Shown here piece after piece: positions 8,481 to 18,407 of a stretch of DNA of 64,000 bases. The DNA is from Pedobacter sandarakinus. Lineage in GTDB: Bacteria; Bacteroidota; Bacteroidia; Sphingobacteriales; Sphingobacteriaceae. The notes under the pieces are model-generated. The model saw only the letters and a list, made by a program, of their open reading frames with translations. It did no database searches and had not been told where the DNA came from. A program made the translations under genes and the position numbers. The stretch lies in the NCBI RefSeq assembly GCF_026240095.1, contig NZ_JAPIVG010000004.1, positions 1 through 64,000 on the forward strand, in the 5' to 3' direction. Within the stretch, counting starts at the first letter, position 1, and each line of letters opens with the position of its first letter.

Positions 8481-9953
8481 TTAGTATGCTCTTGCGAACA
8501 ATACTCTTTGCGTAGAAGGTTTACCTGAATAAATGCAAACCCCATCTTCTAATTTATTATCTAAAGGAATACAGCGAATTGTGGCTTTTGTTTCTTCTTT
8601 TATCTTTTGTTCAGTTTCTGATGTTCCATCCCAATGCGCCGAAATAAAGCCAGCTTTCCCATCTAACAAATCTTTAAATTCCTGGTAAGAATTGGCAGGT
8701 GTGATGTGCTCATCTCTATAAGCCAAAGCCTTATTAAACATGTTTGTTTGAATTTCTTCGAGCAGTTTTGCGATGTAAATATCCAAGCCCTCTTGCGGCA
8801 CCGTTTGCTTTGCCTTGGTATCTCGGCGAGCTACTTCTACCGTTTTGTTTTCCATATCTCTGCCACCTATTGCCACGCGTACAGGAATTCCTTTGAGTTC
8901 GTAATCGGCAAATTTAAAGCCGGGGCGCTGTGTATCCCTATCATCGTATTTAACAGAAACGCCCATACCTTTTAATCTCATGGTAAGTTCATTTACATAG
9001 GCTGTTATTTTTGCCAAATCTTCCTCACCTTTATAAATCGGCACAATTACCACCTGAGTTGGTGCCAATTTTGGTGGAATTACTAAGCCTGAATCGTCGC
9101 TGTGCGCCATAATTAATGCACCCATCAACCGTGTAGATACACCCCAGGAAGTTGCCCAAACGTGGTCTAATTTTCCATCTTTACCTGTAAATTTCACATC
9201 GAAGGCTTTGGCGAAGTTTTGTCCTAGAAAGTGCGATGTGCCTGCCTGGAGTGCTTTGCCATCTTGCATTAAAGCCTCAATACAATATGTGTCTAATGCA
9301 CCTGCAAACCTTTCATTTGGGGATTTACGACCCCTAACCACCGGAACAGCGAGCCAATTCTCCGCAAAATCTGCATAGATATGCAACATACGCTCTGTTT
9401 CTTCAATCGCCTCTTCGGCTGTCGCATGTGCGGTATGACCTTCTTGCCAAAGGAATTCGGCTGTACGAAGAAATAACCGTGTACGCATTTCCCACCTCAC
9501 CACATTAGCCCATTGATTAATTAGAATAGGCAAATCTCGGTAAGACTGAATCCATCCTTTGTAAGTGTTCCAAATAATGGTTTCCGAGGTTGGCCTTACA
9601 ATAAGTTCTTCTTCTAATTTTGCAGTTTCATCTACTACAATATTGCCGTTACCATCATTCTTTAGACGGTAATGCGTTACTACTGCACATTCTGTTGCAA
9701 AGCCTTCTACGTGAGACGCTTCCTTAGAGAAAAATGACTTTGGAATGAATAACGGGAAATAGGCATTACTATGACCAGTGTCCTTAAACATTTTATCTAG
9801 CACAGCCTGCATCTTTTCCCATATTGCATAACCATTTGGCTTTATAACCATGCAACCTCTAACCGCTGAATGCTCAGCTAAATCTGCCTTTAAAACAATA
9901 TCGTTGTACCACTGAGAATAATCGGTTTCTCTCTTTGTAATTTCTTTGCTCAT
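8481..9953 (-). CDS. proS: Prolyl-tRNA synthetase
   Basis: A protein of 490 aa of the shorter, archaeal/eukaryotic-like ProRS type, which lacks the editing insertion of the E. coli enzyme. Class II motifs are visible: [16 protein letters not shown], then [20 protein letters not shown] with the [10 protein letters not shown] core of motif 2, and [15 protein letters not shown]. An anticodon-binding domain follows ([34 protein letters not shown]). It charges tRNA-Pro in the cytosol. The gene is divergent from the lipoprotein gene at 10152. Confidence 0.95.
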   Translation of the reverse strand: MSKEITKRETDYSQWYNDIVLKADLAEHSAVRGCMVIKPNGYAIWEKMQAVLDKMFKDTGHSNAYFPLFIPKSFFSKEASHVEGFATECAVVTHYRLKNDGNGNIVVDETAKLEEELIVRPTSETIIWNTYKGWIQSYRDLPILINQWANVVRWEMRTRLFLRTAEFLWQEGHTAHATAEEAIEETERMLHIYADFAENWLAVPVVRGRKSPNERFAGALDTYCIEALMQDGKALQAGTSHFLGQNFAKAFDVKFTGKDGKLDHVWATSWGVSTRLMGALIMAHSDDSGLVIPPKLAPTQVVIVPIYKGEEDLAKITAYVNELTMRLKGMGVSVKYDDRDTQRPGFKFADYELKGIPVRVAIGGRDMENKTVEVARRDTKAKQTVPQEGLDIYIAKLLEEIQTNMFNKALAYRDEHITPANSYQEFKDLLDGKAGFISAHWDGTSETEQKIKEETKATIRCIPLDNKLEDGVCIYSGKPSTQRVLFARAY

Positions 9954-10151
9954 CTTATGTATTTGGAACGTAATTTGTGAGTTATTATCATGTGAAAAAG
10001 ATCACAAATTTATAAATTTATGCCTACAAAACGATCACGATTGACATGCAAATGTTAAAATCTGGGTTCTGACTAAACAAATAGTTATTTTTGAGGCTTT
10101 TTAATTTGATTTTCGTAAATTAGTAAACACACACAACTAAATATAAATAGT

Positions 10152-11111
10152 ATGAAACCAATTACATTTTTACCCATTGTCATGATTGCCGCCGCTGGGT
10201 TGGTGGCTTCATGCTCAACATCTAAATTGGCTACAACCAAAGCAGAAGACGATGTATATAACAGCGTAGCAAAAGCTAAGGAGGTCGAAATGGTTCCACA
10301 ACAACAATATGCTCAAAACCAGTCTCAGAACCCAGAGGCTTATGATGAGTATTATGGAACAAGCAACCCTTATTATGATATGGATTATTCTTCACGCATT
10401 AACCGTTTTCAAAATGGTACAAGCTGGAGAGGATACTATGATCCATACTATGAAAATTTCTATTATGGTAATTCATATGGTGTTACCAATTATTTGGGCT
10501 TTGGCGGCCTGGGCTGGAGCAGCGGTTATGGTTTAGGCGGCTGGGGTGGCGGTCTTGGGTATGGCTATGGTTATGGCAGCATCTGGAACAATCCATTCTA
10601 TTACGGAAACTTTGGTTATGGCTGGAATAGTCCATTCTATGGCTGGAATGCCTGGGGACCAAACTCATATTACGATCGATTTGGTTGGGGCGGTGGTTAT
10701 TACGGTGGCGGCTGGGGTTTAGGCGGCGGCTACTATGGTGGTGGCGTTTATACCAATAACAGAACCAATAGACCAAGACCAGGAAGTAACGATACAGGTA
10801 TGCCTAGAACAAGCGCTCCTGGGGCTAATCCTAATTTTGGTAGACCAAGCCGGTCTGGGTATGCAGGGAACAGTAATGGAGCGGTTAGTTCTACAAATCC
10901 TAATACGAGTGGAAGGCCGACTCGAAGTTATCAACCTGCAGGAAATGGCAACACTACTACAGCAGAACGCCCTACGCAGATGAGCAGACCAACGAGAAGT
11001 GAGGCACCTGCACCAAGCTATTCACCTCCACCATCAAGCAGTGGGAGTAGCGGATCGTCTGGCGGCGGCGGCGGCGGTGGTAGTAGACCATCGAGAGCAG
11101 GTAGAGGTTAA
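10152..11111 (+). CDS. Gly/Tyr/Trp-rich lipoprotein
   Basis: A protein of 319 aa with a lipobox (GLVASC, C21). After about 75 polar residues comes a region of Tyr, Asn and Asp (residues 60-110), then a Gly/Tyr/Trp-rich tract (about 115-205, GWGGGLGYGYGYGSIW), and finally a Ser/Pro/Arg tail with repeated RPTRS and RPSRS and a run of seven Gly (about 305). No enzymatic fold is recognisable. The lipid anchor and aromatic low-complexity region suggest a cell-envelope structural role, which is inference. It lies 20 nt upstream of an outer-membrane porin gene on the same strand, probably one operon. Confidence 0.75.
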   Translation: MKPITFLPIVMIAAAGLVASCSTSKLATTKAEDDVYNSVAKAKEVEMVPQQQYAQNQSQNPEAYDEYYGTSNPYYDMDYSSRINRFQNGTSWRGYYDPYYENFYYGNSYGVTNYLGFGGLGWSSGYGLGGWGGGLGYGYGYGSIWNNPFYYGNFGYGWNSPFYGWNAWGPNSYYDRFGWGGGYYGGGWGLGGGYYGGGVYTNNRTNRPRPGSNDTGMPRTSAPGANPNFGRPSRSGYAGNSNGAVSSTNPNTSGRPTRSYQPAGNGNTTTAERPTQMSRPTRSEAPAPSYSPPPSSSGSSGSSGGGGGGGSRPSRAGRG

Positions 11112-11131
11112 TTAAATTCTAAACACACAAC

Positions 11132-12661
11132 ATGAAAAAATATATATTGGCTTCGATAGTAGCTACAGTAGCTACTATAGGATCATCATACGCCCAAAGT
11201 TACGCACCTGATGCCTTCCGTTTCTCACAAACAAATTATGGTAGTTCGGCACGCTTTAAAGGAATGGGTGGGGCACAGATTGGGGTAGGTGGCGACATAG
11301 GCTCTATTAATGCAAATCCGGCTGGACTAGGGCTTTTTACTAAGTCAGAATTCAGCATTACCCCAGAATTTAATTCTGTAGATAATAATAGTGCTTTTCT
11401 TGGCAATAATAACCAAGTGAGCAAAAGTCAGATTAACTTAAATAACATCGGGGCAGTTTTTTACAGCCCCACTTACAAAGCTAAAGGCAGCGCGGTAGAT
11501 AGGGGTTTAGTAAGTTCTGTTTTCGGTGTTAGCTACACCAGGAATAACGACTTCTTAAATAACTTTGGTTACGGGGGCGTAAACACGAATAGTTCCATTC
11601 GCGATGCGTATGCAGAACAAGCAAATGCATTCGGGATTGATCAAACTGTAGCTGGTGATGCTTACCAAAGTTATCTCATCAATAAAAATGCGACCAATTT
11701 CCCAAATGGCTACTCGGCAGAACCTTATACTGGTACTAGTTTCACCCAAAACTGGAATGAAGCAAGACTAGGTTCGACATCTGAATTTAATGTGGCCGGA
11801 GCGTTGAACTTTGGCAATAAAATATATGTTGGGGCAACTGCGAGTTTCGTTAATGTTAGATATGTAAGTGATGCAAGTTTCACCGAGTCTGGGGTTGTTA
11901 ACTCTTTTAACGATGGTGATGCCATACCGACATACAATGGGAATGAAAATTACAACCTTACCTATTTTAGAAATCAGGAAACTAAAGGGGGTGGTTTTAA
12001 TCTGAAGTTGGGAATGATTTTTAGGCCAGTTAGCGAATTTAGAATTGGCTTGAATTTGCAAACGCCAACCTGGATGAATTTACAAGACAATACCAGTGAA
12101 ACTTTACAAGCGAACACTGCTGGAAATACAAATACTTCTCCAACCTCATCAAATAATCCAAGCAGAAATTATACTTTTACATATAACTTACGTACGCCAC
12201 TTAAAGCATCGGCAGGTTTAAGTTATGTAATTGGTGGTACAGCTCTAATCTCTGCTGATGTAGATTACGTTGATTATTCTTCTATGCGTTTTTCAGCTGA
12301 TAACGGTTCAGACTTATCAACGATAAACAACACCAACCAATTTATTAAAAACTCATATAAAGAAGCTATAAATTATCGTGTTGGTGCAGAGGTAAAGGTT
12401 AGCCCAGAGTTTAGCGTTAGAGGCGGCTATGGTGTGAATGGGAATGGTGTAAAAGGAGGAGACAATTCTTTCTATCAAGGACAATACTTTACTGGCGGCC
12501 TTGGTTATCGCGTAGATAATTACTACTTCGATTTAGCCTACCAAAACTATAAAACTAACTTTAGCTCTGCTCCTTATGAGCTAAACGACTTTTCGGAACC
12601 GGTTGCAGATGTAAGCAGTAAACGAAATAATGTGTTCTTAACCTTTGGAGTTAGGTTCTAA
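11132..12661 (+). CDS. FadL/OMPP1-like outer membrane protein
   Basis: A protein of 509 aa with a signal peptide (cleavage after SSYAQ, about residue 22). The mature start FRFSQTNYGSSARFKGMGGAQIGVGGD with SINANPAGLG is typical of the OMPP1/FadL/TodX porin family in Bacteroidota, and it ends in a beta-strand with terminal aromatic (NNVFLTFGVRF). The family transports hydrophobic compounds in known cases; the substrate here is unknown. It is followed by a good terminator and preceded by the Gly/Tyr-rich lipoprotein gene. Confidence 0.8.
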   Translation: MKKYILASIVATVATIGSSYAQSYAPDAFRFSQTNYGSSARFKGMGGAQIGVGGDIGSINANPAGLGLFTKSEFSITPEFNSVDNNSAFLGNNNQVSKSQINLNNIGAVFYSPTYKAKGSAVDRGLVSSVFGVSYTRNNDFLNNFGYGGVNTNSSIRDAYAEQANAFGIDQTVAGDAYQSYLINKNATNFPNGYSAEPYTGTSFTQNWNEARLGSTSEFNVAGALNFGNKIYVGATASFVNVRYVSDASFTESGVVNSFNDGDAIPTYNGNENYNLTYFRNQETKGGGFNLKLGMIFRPVSEFRIGLNLQTPTWMNLQDNTSETLQANTAGNTNTSPTSSNNPSRNYTFTYNLRTPLKASAGLSYVIGGTALISADVDYVDYSSMRFSADNGSDLSTINNTNQFIKNSYKEAINYRVGAEVKVSPEFSVRGGYGVNGNGVKGGDNSFYQGQYFTGGLGYRVDNYYFDLAYQNYKTNFSSAPYELNDFSEPVADVSSKRNNVFLTFGVRF

Positions 12662-12679
12662 TATATTTTAAATTTAAAG

Positions 12680-12713
12680 AAGCCGCTGATTTAACAAAAT
12701 TAGCGGCTTTTTA
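12680..12713 (+). terminator. Terminator of the lipoprotein-porin operon
   Basis: The stem AAGCCGCT (12680-12687) with AGCGGCTT (12702-12709), extendable through the loop side, is followed by TTTTTA. It also covers the last codons of the convergent gene ending at 12711. Confidence 0.85.
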
Positions 12714-15122
12714 TTTAGATAAAACCTCAAATTCCTTTTCTCCGTAAACTACGCCTTTTGAAGATATGCCCTGAACAATGATTTTATATTTTCCAGGAAG
12801 ATCTCCTGTTGTAAATGTCAACTTGTTTTCTCCTTTTTCACTTACCTCCAACTGATAGTTCCAGTAAATAGTTGAATGATTAATCGGTTCGTACATATTA
12901 GCTATATCTGATGTATAAAATTCTTTCGGAAGATTTATTCCCTTAATAATTTTTAAGCTAGGATTTCCCTCCTGCTCACTACATCCTGCATAAATAATTT
13001 CGCGTCCTGAAGATGTAAGATACCTACCACCCTTCTTGGGAATTGCATTGTTGAAATCGCCAATATGATTTTGGCAGTTGAAAATTCTATTTTTGCATAC
13101 ATAATCGCCGCAGCTGTTACTGGTACGATTACTTGCGAAAGACATTTTATCGTCAGTCGTACGAATTAATACTTCTTTTAAAGTTATCCCGTCCCTATTC
13201 TGTGGCGTTATTTTCGAATCATTAAGTTGTAATGATAAACTCGTTGTAACATCGTGTGGTAATTTAGTTAGGTAATCCTTCATGTCTACGATGGGATCGC
13301 TAGTTTTGACACCGTATGCTGCCGGATTCTTTGCGCCTAAACTTAAGATAACTTTGCCTTTTGCTGTAGTAAGTAAACTTTCTGTTGGGAGAATGAAGTG
13401 ACCCGAACTGTCTGTATCCAACATATTTAGGTTTCTACCAGCAATAGAACTTATAACAATCGGTTCTTTTAACGCATTACCATTCTTAGTTACCCATCCC
13501 TGTAAAGACATCGATGAGATGTTGAGCATTCCGGTAGTAACCTCTTGTGAGGGCCATTTATATCTTCTCCATCCTTTTGTATTTAAAACATCATTGAGAT
13601 ATTCCCTATCTAAATATCTGATACCAGACAAACTGGTAGGTAAGTCTTCCAGCTGATGGAAATAAGCATAATCTGCGATATTGGTGCTGTTTTGAATTGA
13701 AAATCGATTCGATTGCGCACAACTTACAGAAACTAAACCCTTAATCTCTTGCCCATCCCCATCTAATAGATTTAGGCTAACTGCTACACTATCTCTAGTT
13801 GAAAAAAACGGTTTATTTAAATTTATGTCGATGCGATTGAGCTTATTATAATGAGCAAAGAATAAACTTTCTGCTACGGGTTTGAAGTTTTGGTCCAACA
13901 CCGTTACGCCATACAAACTTGTGCCAAGCGTATCGAGCTTGAAGCGGATGTTTTGGGCATTATTTGCTTGTAAATTGCAGGTAGTTTGCAGGAAAATACT
14001 ATTAAAATCATGCACAACTACATGGAAAATACCACTGTGATTACTCTCAATCTGCGATAGCAATTCGCCATCTACTACTGGAGAATTAATTCGCAATGCC
14101 AACCCATTCTCTAAAGCTTTAGGAAAGCTGTATCTAAGTTTTTGCGAGTCACCGATTATCTCTGCTGAATAGCGCTTCAATTTATCGGAAAAGAAAAGCA
14201 AATTCCCCACACCCATTGCAGATGTTTGAATCGTATCTAGCGGGAATCCATCTTCGAATATAGCAACCTTGCCCCTAATTAAATTTCCTTCAACATCTCT
14301 CAATTCAATAGACAGCTTGTTCCTTAATCCCTCGACAAGATATCCGCCTTCCGGAAAAAAATTGATGTGATAGCGCTCGGCATTTAGTTCGGGCAGCTTG
14401 AAATTCAAATGTTTTGTAAGTCCGTTTTTCTTAACGATTACGTGAAGTTGGGCATTTTTACTTACTATTTTTTCTGCCGGATAATTGATCATCAATTCGC
14501 CAATAACACTGGTTTTCGCCTTGCCACGCTGAATGACGTTGTCATTGGATCCTATGGTATAAGTAACATCAGCATTTTCTACAAATCGGTTATCGCCTGT
14601 TAGCACTCGCAAAAGCGCAGTTCCATTTTTTGACTCCTCATCATATACCTTAAATACGGAAATATTTGTTACCAGGGAATTTATTGTTGTTGATTTGATA
14701 GTTATTGGTTGTACAAAGTTACCATCGTAATGGCCATTGACTTTGATGTTCGTGTTTGCAATGAAACGATAATTGCCATTAGGTAAGGAATCTGGCAAAG
14801 AAAATGCGCCAAAGACAAAGCCTTCAGTAATCAAAAATTTCTCCTGAAGTAAGATCGTACTATCAGCATTGTTCACTAAGGATAAATACAAAGTTTGGTA
14901 TTGGTCGAGTGGTGCAATATTTTGCAGCAAGCATCCCGTAAACCAAACATCATCATTATTGGTGTATATATTTTTATCGAAGTGGATAAAAAGGGAAGAT
15001 TGGGCTTGGCTTTGTCCATAATTTTCAAGTAGTACTGCTACACTATCGATCCCACCAGATTGTGCTTTGGCACAATAGCCAGAAAGAATTAAGCAACACA
15101 ACAGTAAATATTTCGAAAGCAT
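12711..15122 (-). CDS. Secreted macroglobulin-like (MG2-type) protein
   Basis: A protein of 803 aa with a signal peptide (MLSKYLLLCCLILSGYCAKAQ). The block SSLFIHFDKNIYTNNDDVWFTGCLL (residues about 42-66) is the MG2-like strand pattern HFDKxxYxxGdxVWF. FFPEGGYLVEGLRNKLSI (about 260) and EYLNDVLNTKGWRRYKW (about 510) are recurrent blocks of this large Bacteroidota family. A Cys-rich segment near 660-710 (SNSCGDYVCKNR, IFNCQNHIG, YAGC) and a C-terminal beta domain (GKYKIIVQGIS) complete it. No thioester or catalytic residues are visible. Family members are often found near TonB receptors, but not here. The role is unknown, presumably periplasmic or outer membrane. Confidence 0.7.
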   Translation of the reverse strand: MLSKYLLLCCLILSGYCAKAQSGGIDSVAVLLENYGQSQAQSSLFIHFDKNIYTNNDDVWFTGCLLQNIAPLDQYQTLYLSLVNNADSTILLQEKFLITEGFVFGAFSLPDSLPNGNYRFIANTNIKVNGHYDGNFVQPITIKSTTINSLVTNISVFKVYDEESKNGTALLRVLTGDNRFVENADVTYTIGSNDNVIQRGKAKTSVIGELMINYPAEKIVSKNAQLHVIVKKNGLTKHLNFKLPELNAERYHINFFPEGGYLVEGLRNKLSIELRDVEGNLIRGKVAIFEDGFPLDTIQTSAMGVGNLLFFSDKLKRYSAEIIGDSQKLRYSFPKALENGLALRINSPVVDGELLSQIESNHSGIFHVVVHDFNSIFLQTTCNLQANNAQNIRFKLDTLGTSLYGVTVLDQNFKPVAESLFFAHYNKLNRIDINLNKPFFSTRDSVAVSLNLLDGDGQEIKGLVSVSCAQSNRFSIQNSTNIADYAYFHQLEDLPTSLSGIRYLDREYLNDVLNTKGWRRYKWPSQEVTTGMLNISSMSLQGWVTKNGNALKEPIVISSIAGRNLNMLDTDSSGHFILPTESLLTTAKGKVILSLGAKNPAAYGVKTSDPIVDMKDYLTKLPHDVTTSLSLQLNDSKITPQNRDGITLKEVLIRTTDDKMSFASNRTSNSCGDYVCKNRIFNCQNHIGDFNNAIPKKGGRYLTSSGREIIYAGCSEQEGNPSLKIIKGINLPKEFYTSDIANMYEPINHSTIYWNYQLEVSEKGENKLTFTTGDLPGKYKIIVQGISSKGVVYGEKEFEVLSK

Positions 15123-15231
15123 ATTTAGATGATATTGCTAAAAATGAAAATTTTTTACCAAAAACTGGAATTTATAACCAAATAGTGACCTATTTCATTC
15201 TATGTTTAAATCGTAAAGGTGATTGAAGTAT

Positions 15232-15429
15232 CTAGATCTTAACAATGCCATGTTTCACAGCATACAAGGCTAATCCTGTACGGCTTTTTAAATTTAGTTT
15301 TTCGCAAAGCGAATTCCGATATCCATCTATCGTACGCGGACTAACGAACATTTCCGACGCAATTTCATTATAGGTTTTCTCAGTATAAGTATATTTCAAA
15401 AACTCCATCTCTCTTTCTGGAAATGGCAT
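15232..15429 (-). pseudogene. Orphan LuxR/NarL helix-turn-helix, receiver domain missing
   Basis: The 65 residues align over their whole length with the C-terminal DNA-binding domain of NarL-type response regulators (EREMEFLKYTYTEKTYNEIA, then MFVSPRTIDGYRNSLCEKLN and the usual GLALYAVKHGIVKI end). Upstream in frame there are only about 17 unrelated residues before a stop, so the roughly 130-residue receiver domain is absent. It is either a truncated remnant or a free-standing DNA-binding protein. The abrupt loss exactly at the domain border and the neighbouring fragment at 15472 favour a deletion scar. Confidence 0.6.
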
Positions 15430-15471
15430 GCCGAACCAACAATTACTTTTAGTCGCAGAAAAAACTTTTCG

Positions 15472-15714
15472 ATGTGTCTTTCATTTCCATATTATCTAAA
15501 TAATATTAAAAAAAGCTCGCTGATAAATAATAACCATACAGAACACTGGATTGTGCCAGGTATTAGTCTAATGTATTTTGGTAAAAGAGACCTTGGAAGC
15601 AAGTTATTCTTTCGATATAATCACTACATTAATACAAGAGATCGGACACAGGGATTTTCGCAGATGCAGCTCGGCTACTCTTTAAACGTTACGCAGGTAT
15701 TAGGCAATAAGTAG
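15472..15714 (+). pseudogene. Possible C-terminal fragment of an outer-membrane barrel
   Basis: A frame of 80 codons whose second half looks like closing strands of an outer-membrane beta-barrel (WIVPGISLMYFGKRDLG, KLFFRYNHYINTRD, FSQMQLGYSLNVTQVLGNK). There is no signal peptide and no upstream continuation other than antisense to the LuxR-type fragment. It may be a remnant left by the same rearrangement. A chance frame cannot be excluded. Confidence 0.35.
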
Positions 15715-15725
15715 AACAGTTTATC

Positions 15726-17561
15726 TTAAAACAAACCAAATAACGCTCCTCCTTCTTTACCCATTTTATCAACCTTAGCCTCTACCGTTCCATCCTTTAT
15801 TAATTCGGGTGCATGGTGAGGCTTTTTTCGAGCATCAATAATCAAAGAACCTTTACAGCCCCAATGTTTTTCTATAATGAAATCTTTAATACCATAAATA
15901 TCTGCCGCAGGATTACTACGGGTAAAGGTAACCCAAACAAGGTTGTCAATATTCGCGGCGGTAAATTCAGCATCGTCTGCCATAACAATTAAAGGTATGC
16001 CGCTTAGGTCTTCATTCGTAAGTATTAAATTAAGTTTGGCAACTTCTACGGCAGTCTTTTCTGCATTTAAGTATGGATCAAATTTTAGTACCATTATGCC
16101 TGGAATGGCCATTTTAGCAGCATAACCATTTTCAGCGAGCCCGAGCGCTGGAGGAACACTATCCCAAAGACTGCGCTTTATATCCCCAGCGGCTGCAATT
16201 ACCACTTTAGATCCGCTATTCAAACCATCTCCACTATAATCGAGCGTGTCAATCGTTGTATTCGTATAAAAATGAATATCCCTGGTAAGATCAATACGCT
16301 GTAAAATATGAGATAGAAATGCAGCGATGTGGTGGGTACTTAGTTTTTCATCATCTTCTTTTGCCGCAATGAACACATATTTAGCTAAACTCAGTTGATT
16401 TTTTCCTAAAATGTGGTTAGCAATGGTTAAAATCTCTTGCGGACGACGTTGTTTTAGATATGGCGTATAACGTTCGCTTCCTATGGCAAAAAGTAAAGGA
16501 TGCACGCCAGCGGCATCTACGGCATGAACCTCTTTCAAGCCGTGGATTTCTTGTGGAATTGCAGAACCTGTAATCTCATGTATCAATGCGCCAAAACTGG
16601 TATCTTCTTGCGGCGGCCTCCCAACAACTGTAAAAGACCAAATAGCGTCTTTTTTATGATAAACATGATGAACTTTCATCAGTGGAAACGGGTGCATTAA
16701 ACTGTAATAGCCGAGGTGATCTCCAAATGGGCCTTCTTGTTTATTTTCATTAGGGTATACGGTACCAGTGATGATAAAATCTGCATCTGCAGAAATACAA
16801 AATCCCTCATCATCGTAGAAGTAGCGGAAACGCCTGTCGCCAAGCGCACCGGCAAAAGTCATTTCTGATAAACCTTCTGGCAAGGGCATTACTGCTGCCA
16901 AAGGATGCGAAGGCGGGCCACCTACAAAAATGCTCACCTTTAATGGTCTTCCTAATTTGTTGGCTTTAGATTGATGAACCCCTATCCCCCGGTGGATTTG
17001 ATAATGTAAACCAATTTCTTTATCCTGGATGTAGTCATTGCCTCCCAGCTGGATGCGATACATGCCTAGGTTAGCGCTTAAAATCCCAGGTCTCTCGATG
17101 TCTTCAGTATATACCTGCGGCATGGTTACAAATGGTCCACCATCCATAGGCCAATTAACAATTTGTGGCAACTGGCTAATACTTGTTTTCAAAAATTTCT
17201 TGTGGGCACCAGGAGTTTTCATTGGCAAAGCTGATAATGCAGACATTGCAGATCCAGCGTATTTCAATGGGCTTTTAAGTGCCTTCATTGGGTCATTCCT
17301 CAGGGATACCAATTGTTGCACTTTCGGCAAAGTATCTCTGAAGATAAATTTAGAACGTTCTATTGTACCAAACAGATTTGAAACCGCCGGAAATGGGCTG
17401 CCTTTAATGTTTTCAAAAAAAATAGCAGGACCTTGATTTTCGTAGACGCGTAAGTGGATCGCTGCCATCTCCAAATACGGATCTACTTGTTCTTTGATGC
17501 GAATGAGATGACCATTCTTTTCCAGGTCTAAAACACATGCTGCTAAACTTTTGTATGCCAT
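15726..17561 (-). CDS. UbiD-family decarboxylase
   Basis: The UbiD family uses prenylated FMN to decarboxylate aromatic or unsaturated acids. I prefer the ATG at 17561 (MAYKSLAACVLDLEKNGHLIRI), which fits the family's usual start and has TTTGGGG directly before it; an upstream ATG at 17597 would add 12 residues. The frame then encodes 611 aa, longer than the ~490 of E. coli UbiD but usual for Bacteroidota. Visible blocks are GPAIFFENIKGSPFPAVSNLFG, IGGPPSHPLAA-like VGGPPSHPLAAVMPLPEG, NKQEGPFGDHLGYYS and the C-terminal HWGCKGSLIIDARKKPHH. The cofactor-making UbiX lies at 39245. A menaquinone role (as MqnM-like in the futalosine route) is possible but inferred. Confidence 0.88.
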   Translation of the reverse strand: MAYKSLAACVLDLEKNGHLIRIKEQVDPYLEMAAIHLRVYENQGPAIFFENIKGSPFPAVSNLFGTIERSKFIFRDTLPKVQQLVSLRNDPMKALKSPLKYAGSAMSALSALPMKTPGAHKKFLKTSISQLPQIVNWPMDGGPFVTMPQVYTEDIERPGILSANLGMYRIQLGGNDYIQDKEIGLHYQIHRGIGVHQSKANKLGRPLKVSIFVGGPPSHPLAAVMPLPEGLSEMTFAGALGDRRFRYFYDDEGFCISADADFIITGTVYPNENKQEGPFGDHLGYYSLMHPFPLMKVHHVYHKKDAIWSFTVVGRPPQEDTSFGALIHEITGSAIPQEIHGLKEVHAVDAAGVHPLLFAIGSERYTPYLKQRRPQEILTIANHILGKNQLSLAKYVFIAAKEDDEKLSTHHIAAFLSHILQRIDLTRDIHFYTNTTIDTLDYSGDGLNSGSKVVIAAAGDIKRSLWDSVPPALGLAENGYAAKMAIPGIMVLKFDPYLNAEKTAVEVAKLNLILTNEDLSGIPLIVMADDAEFTAANIDNLVWVTFTRSNPAADIYGIKDFIIEKHWGCKGSLIIDARKKPHHAPELIKDGTVEAKVDKMGKEGGALFGLF

Positions 17562-17593
17562 CCCCAAAGATAACCAATTCGAATTTTTCCTAA

Positions 17594-17646
17594 ACAAAAA
17601 AGCCCCAGTTGAGCAGATTTTACATAAAACCTACTAAACCAGGGCG
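17594..17646 (-). terminator. Probable terminator of dps
   Basis: On the minus strand GCCCTGGTT can pair with AACTGGGGC (two G-T wobbles) and TTTTTT follows. The loop is large (about 26 nt), so the assignment is moderate. It lies just after the Dps stop codon. Confidence 0.55.
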
Positions 17647-17659
17647 AATTTTAAGTGAA

Positions 17660-18139
17660 TTATTTCTTACCTGCAAAGGCTCGCAACATCCATGTGTTTT
17701 TTTCCTTAAACTGCATAAAGCGGTTTACCATATCATTCGAACCGTCGTCTCCTGCTTCATCTGTTGCATCCAAAAGTGTGCGCTCTAATTCTATCAGTTT
17801 AGCCATATCATCTAAAATTGCATCAACCATCTCTAGGTCTTTCATACCAATGGTATCAATTTCCTTAATTTGCGACTCATTAATATAATCTGCAAAGCGG
17901 CTATGAGGCGGTTTTCCTAAAGTTAAAACACGCTCCGCAATTTCGTCGATAGTAACCTGCGCATTAGTATACAATTCCTCGAACTTAACATGCAGCGTAA
18001 AAAAATTCTGCCCTTTGATGTTCCAGTGGCAGCCTCTAAGTTTTTGGTAGTGGATGTGATAGTTCGCCAAATAGTCGTTCATCAGATCAACTACTGGTTT
18101 AACCTCTTTTTCGTTTAAGCTTATTTCTTTAGCGTCCAT
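17660..18139 (-). CDS. dps: Dps-family ferritin-like DNA-protection protein
   Basis: With the ATG at 18139 (MDAKEISLNEKEVKPVVDLM) the product has 159 aa, the normal Dps length; an earlier ATG at 18178 would add 13 residues unlike the family. The ferroxidase signature is present: CHWNIKGQNFFTLHVKFEELY followed by IDEIAERVLTLG. Dps forms 12-mers that store iron with peroxide as oxidant and protect DNA. It is monocistronic and divergent from the LysM gene. No OxyR-like site was recognised upstream. Confidence 0.88.
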   Translation of the reverse strand: MDAKEISLNEKEVKPVVDLMNDYLANYHIHYQKLRGCHWNIKGQNFFTLHVKFEELYTNAQVTIDEIAERVLTLGKPPHSRFADYINESQIKEIDTIGMKDLEMVDAILDDMAKLIELERTLLDATDEAGDDGSNDMVNRFMQFKEKNTWMLRAFAGKK

Positions 18140-18407
18140 TTTATGTGAATTTAATTTATTTGAATGCGTTGTTAACAAGTTAGCTGCTTAAAAGTTTTAA
18201 CGAAGACAGGATCTATACAATACCTGATTTGTTACTTCGTTTATAAACAAAGGCACATTAATACCGGGTTTAACAAACCATTAATAATGAATTAAATAGA
18301 TAGGGCGTCATTCTTTTGTTACTAACAATGGCCCTCTTAAATTAAATATGATTAATAATATTATTCGTATTATTGCCTTCTTTGACTTATAACTTTATAG
18401 GAAATAA

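Noticed and set aside
12711..15122. Secreted MG2-like protein as a true alpha-2-macroglobulin
   Set aside because: No thioester motif and only half the usual length; the family resemblance is limited to MG2-like strands.
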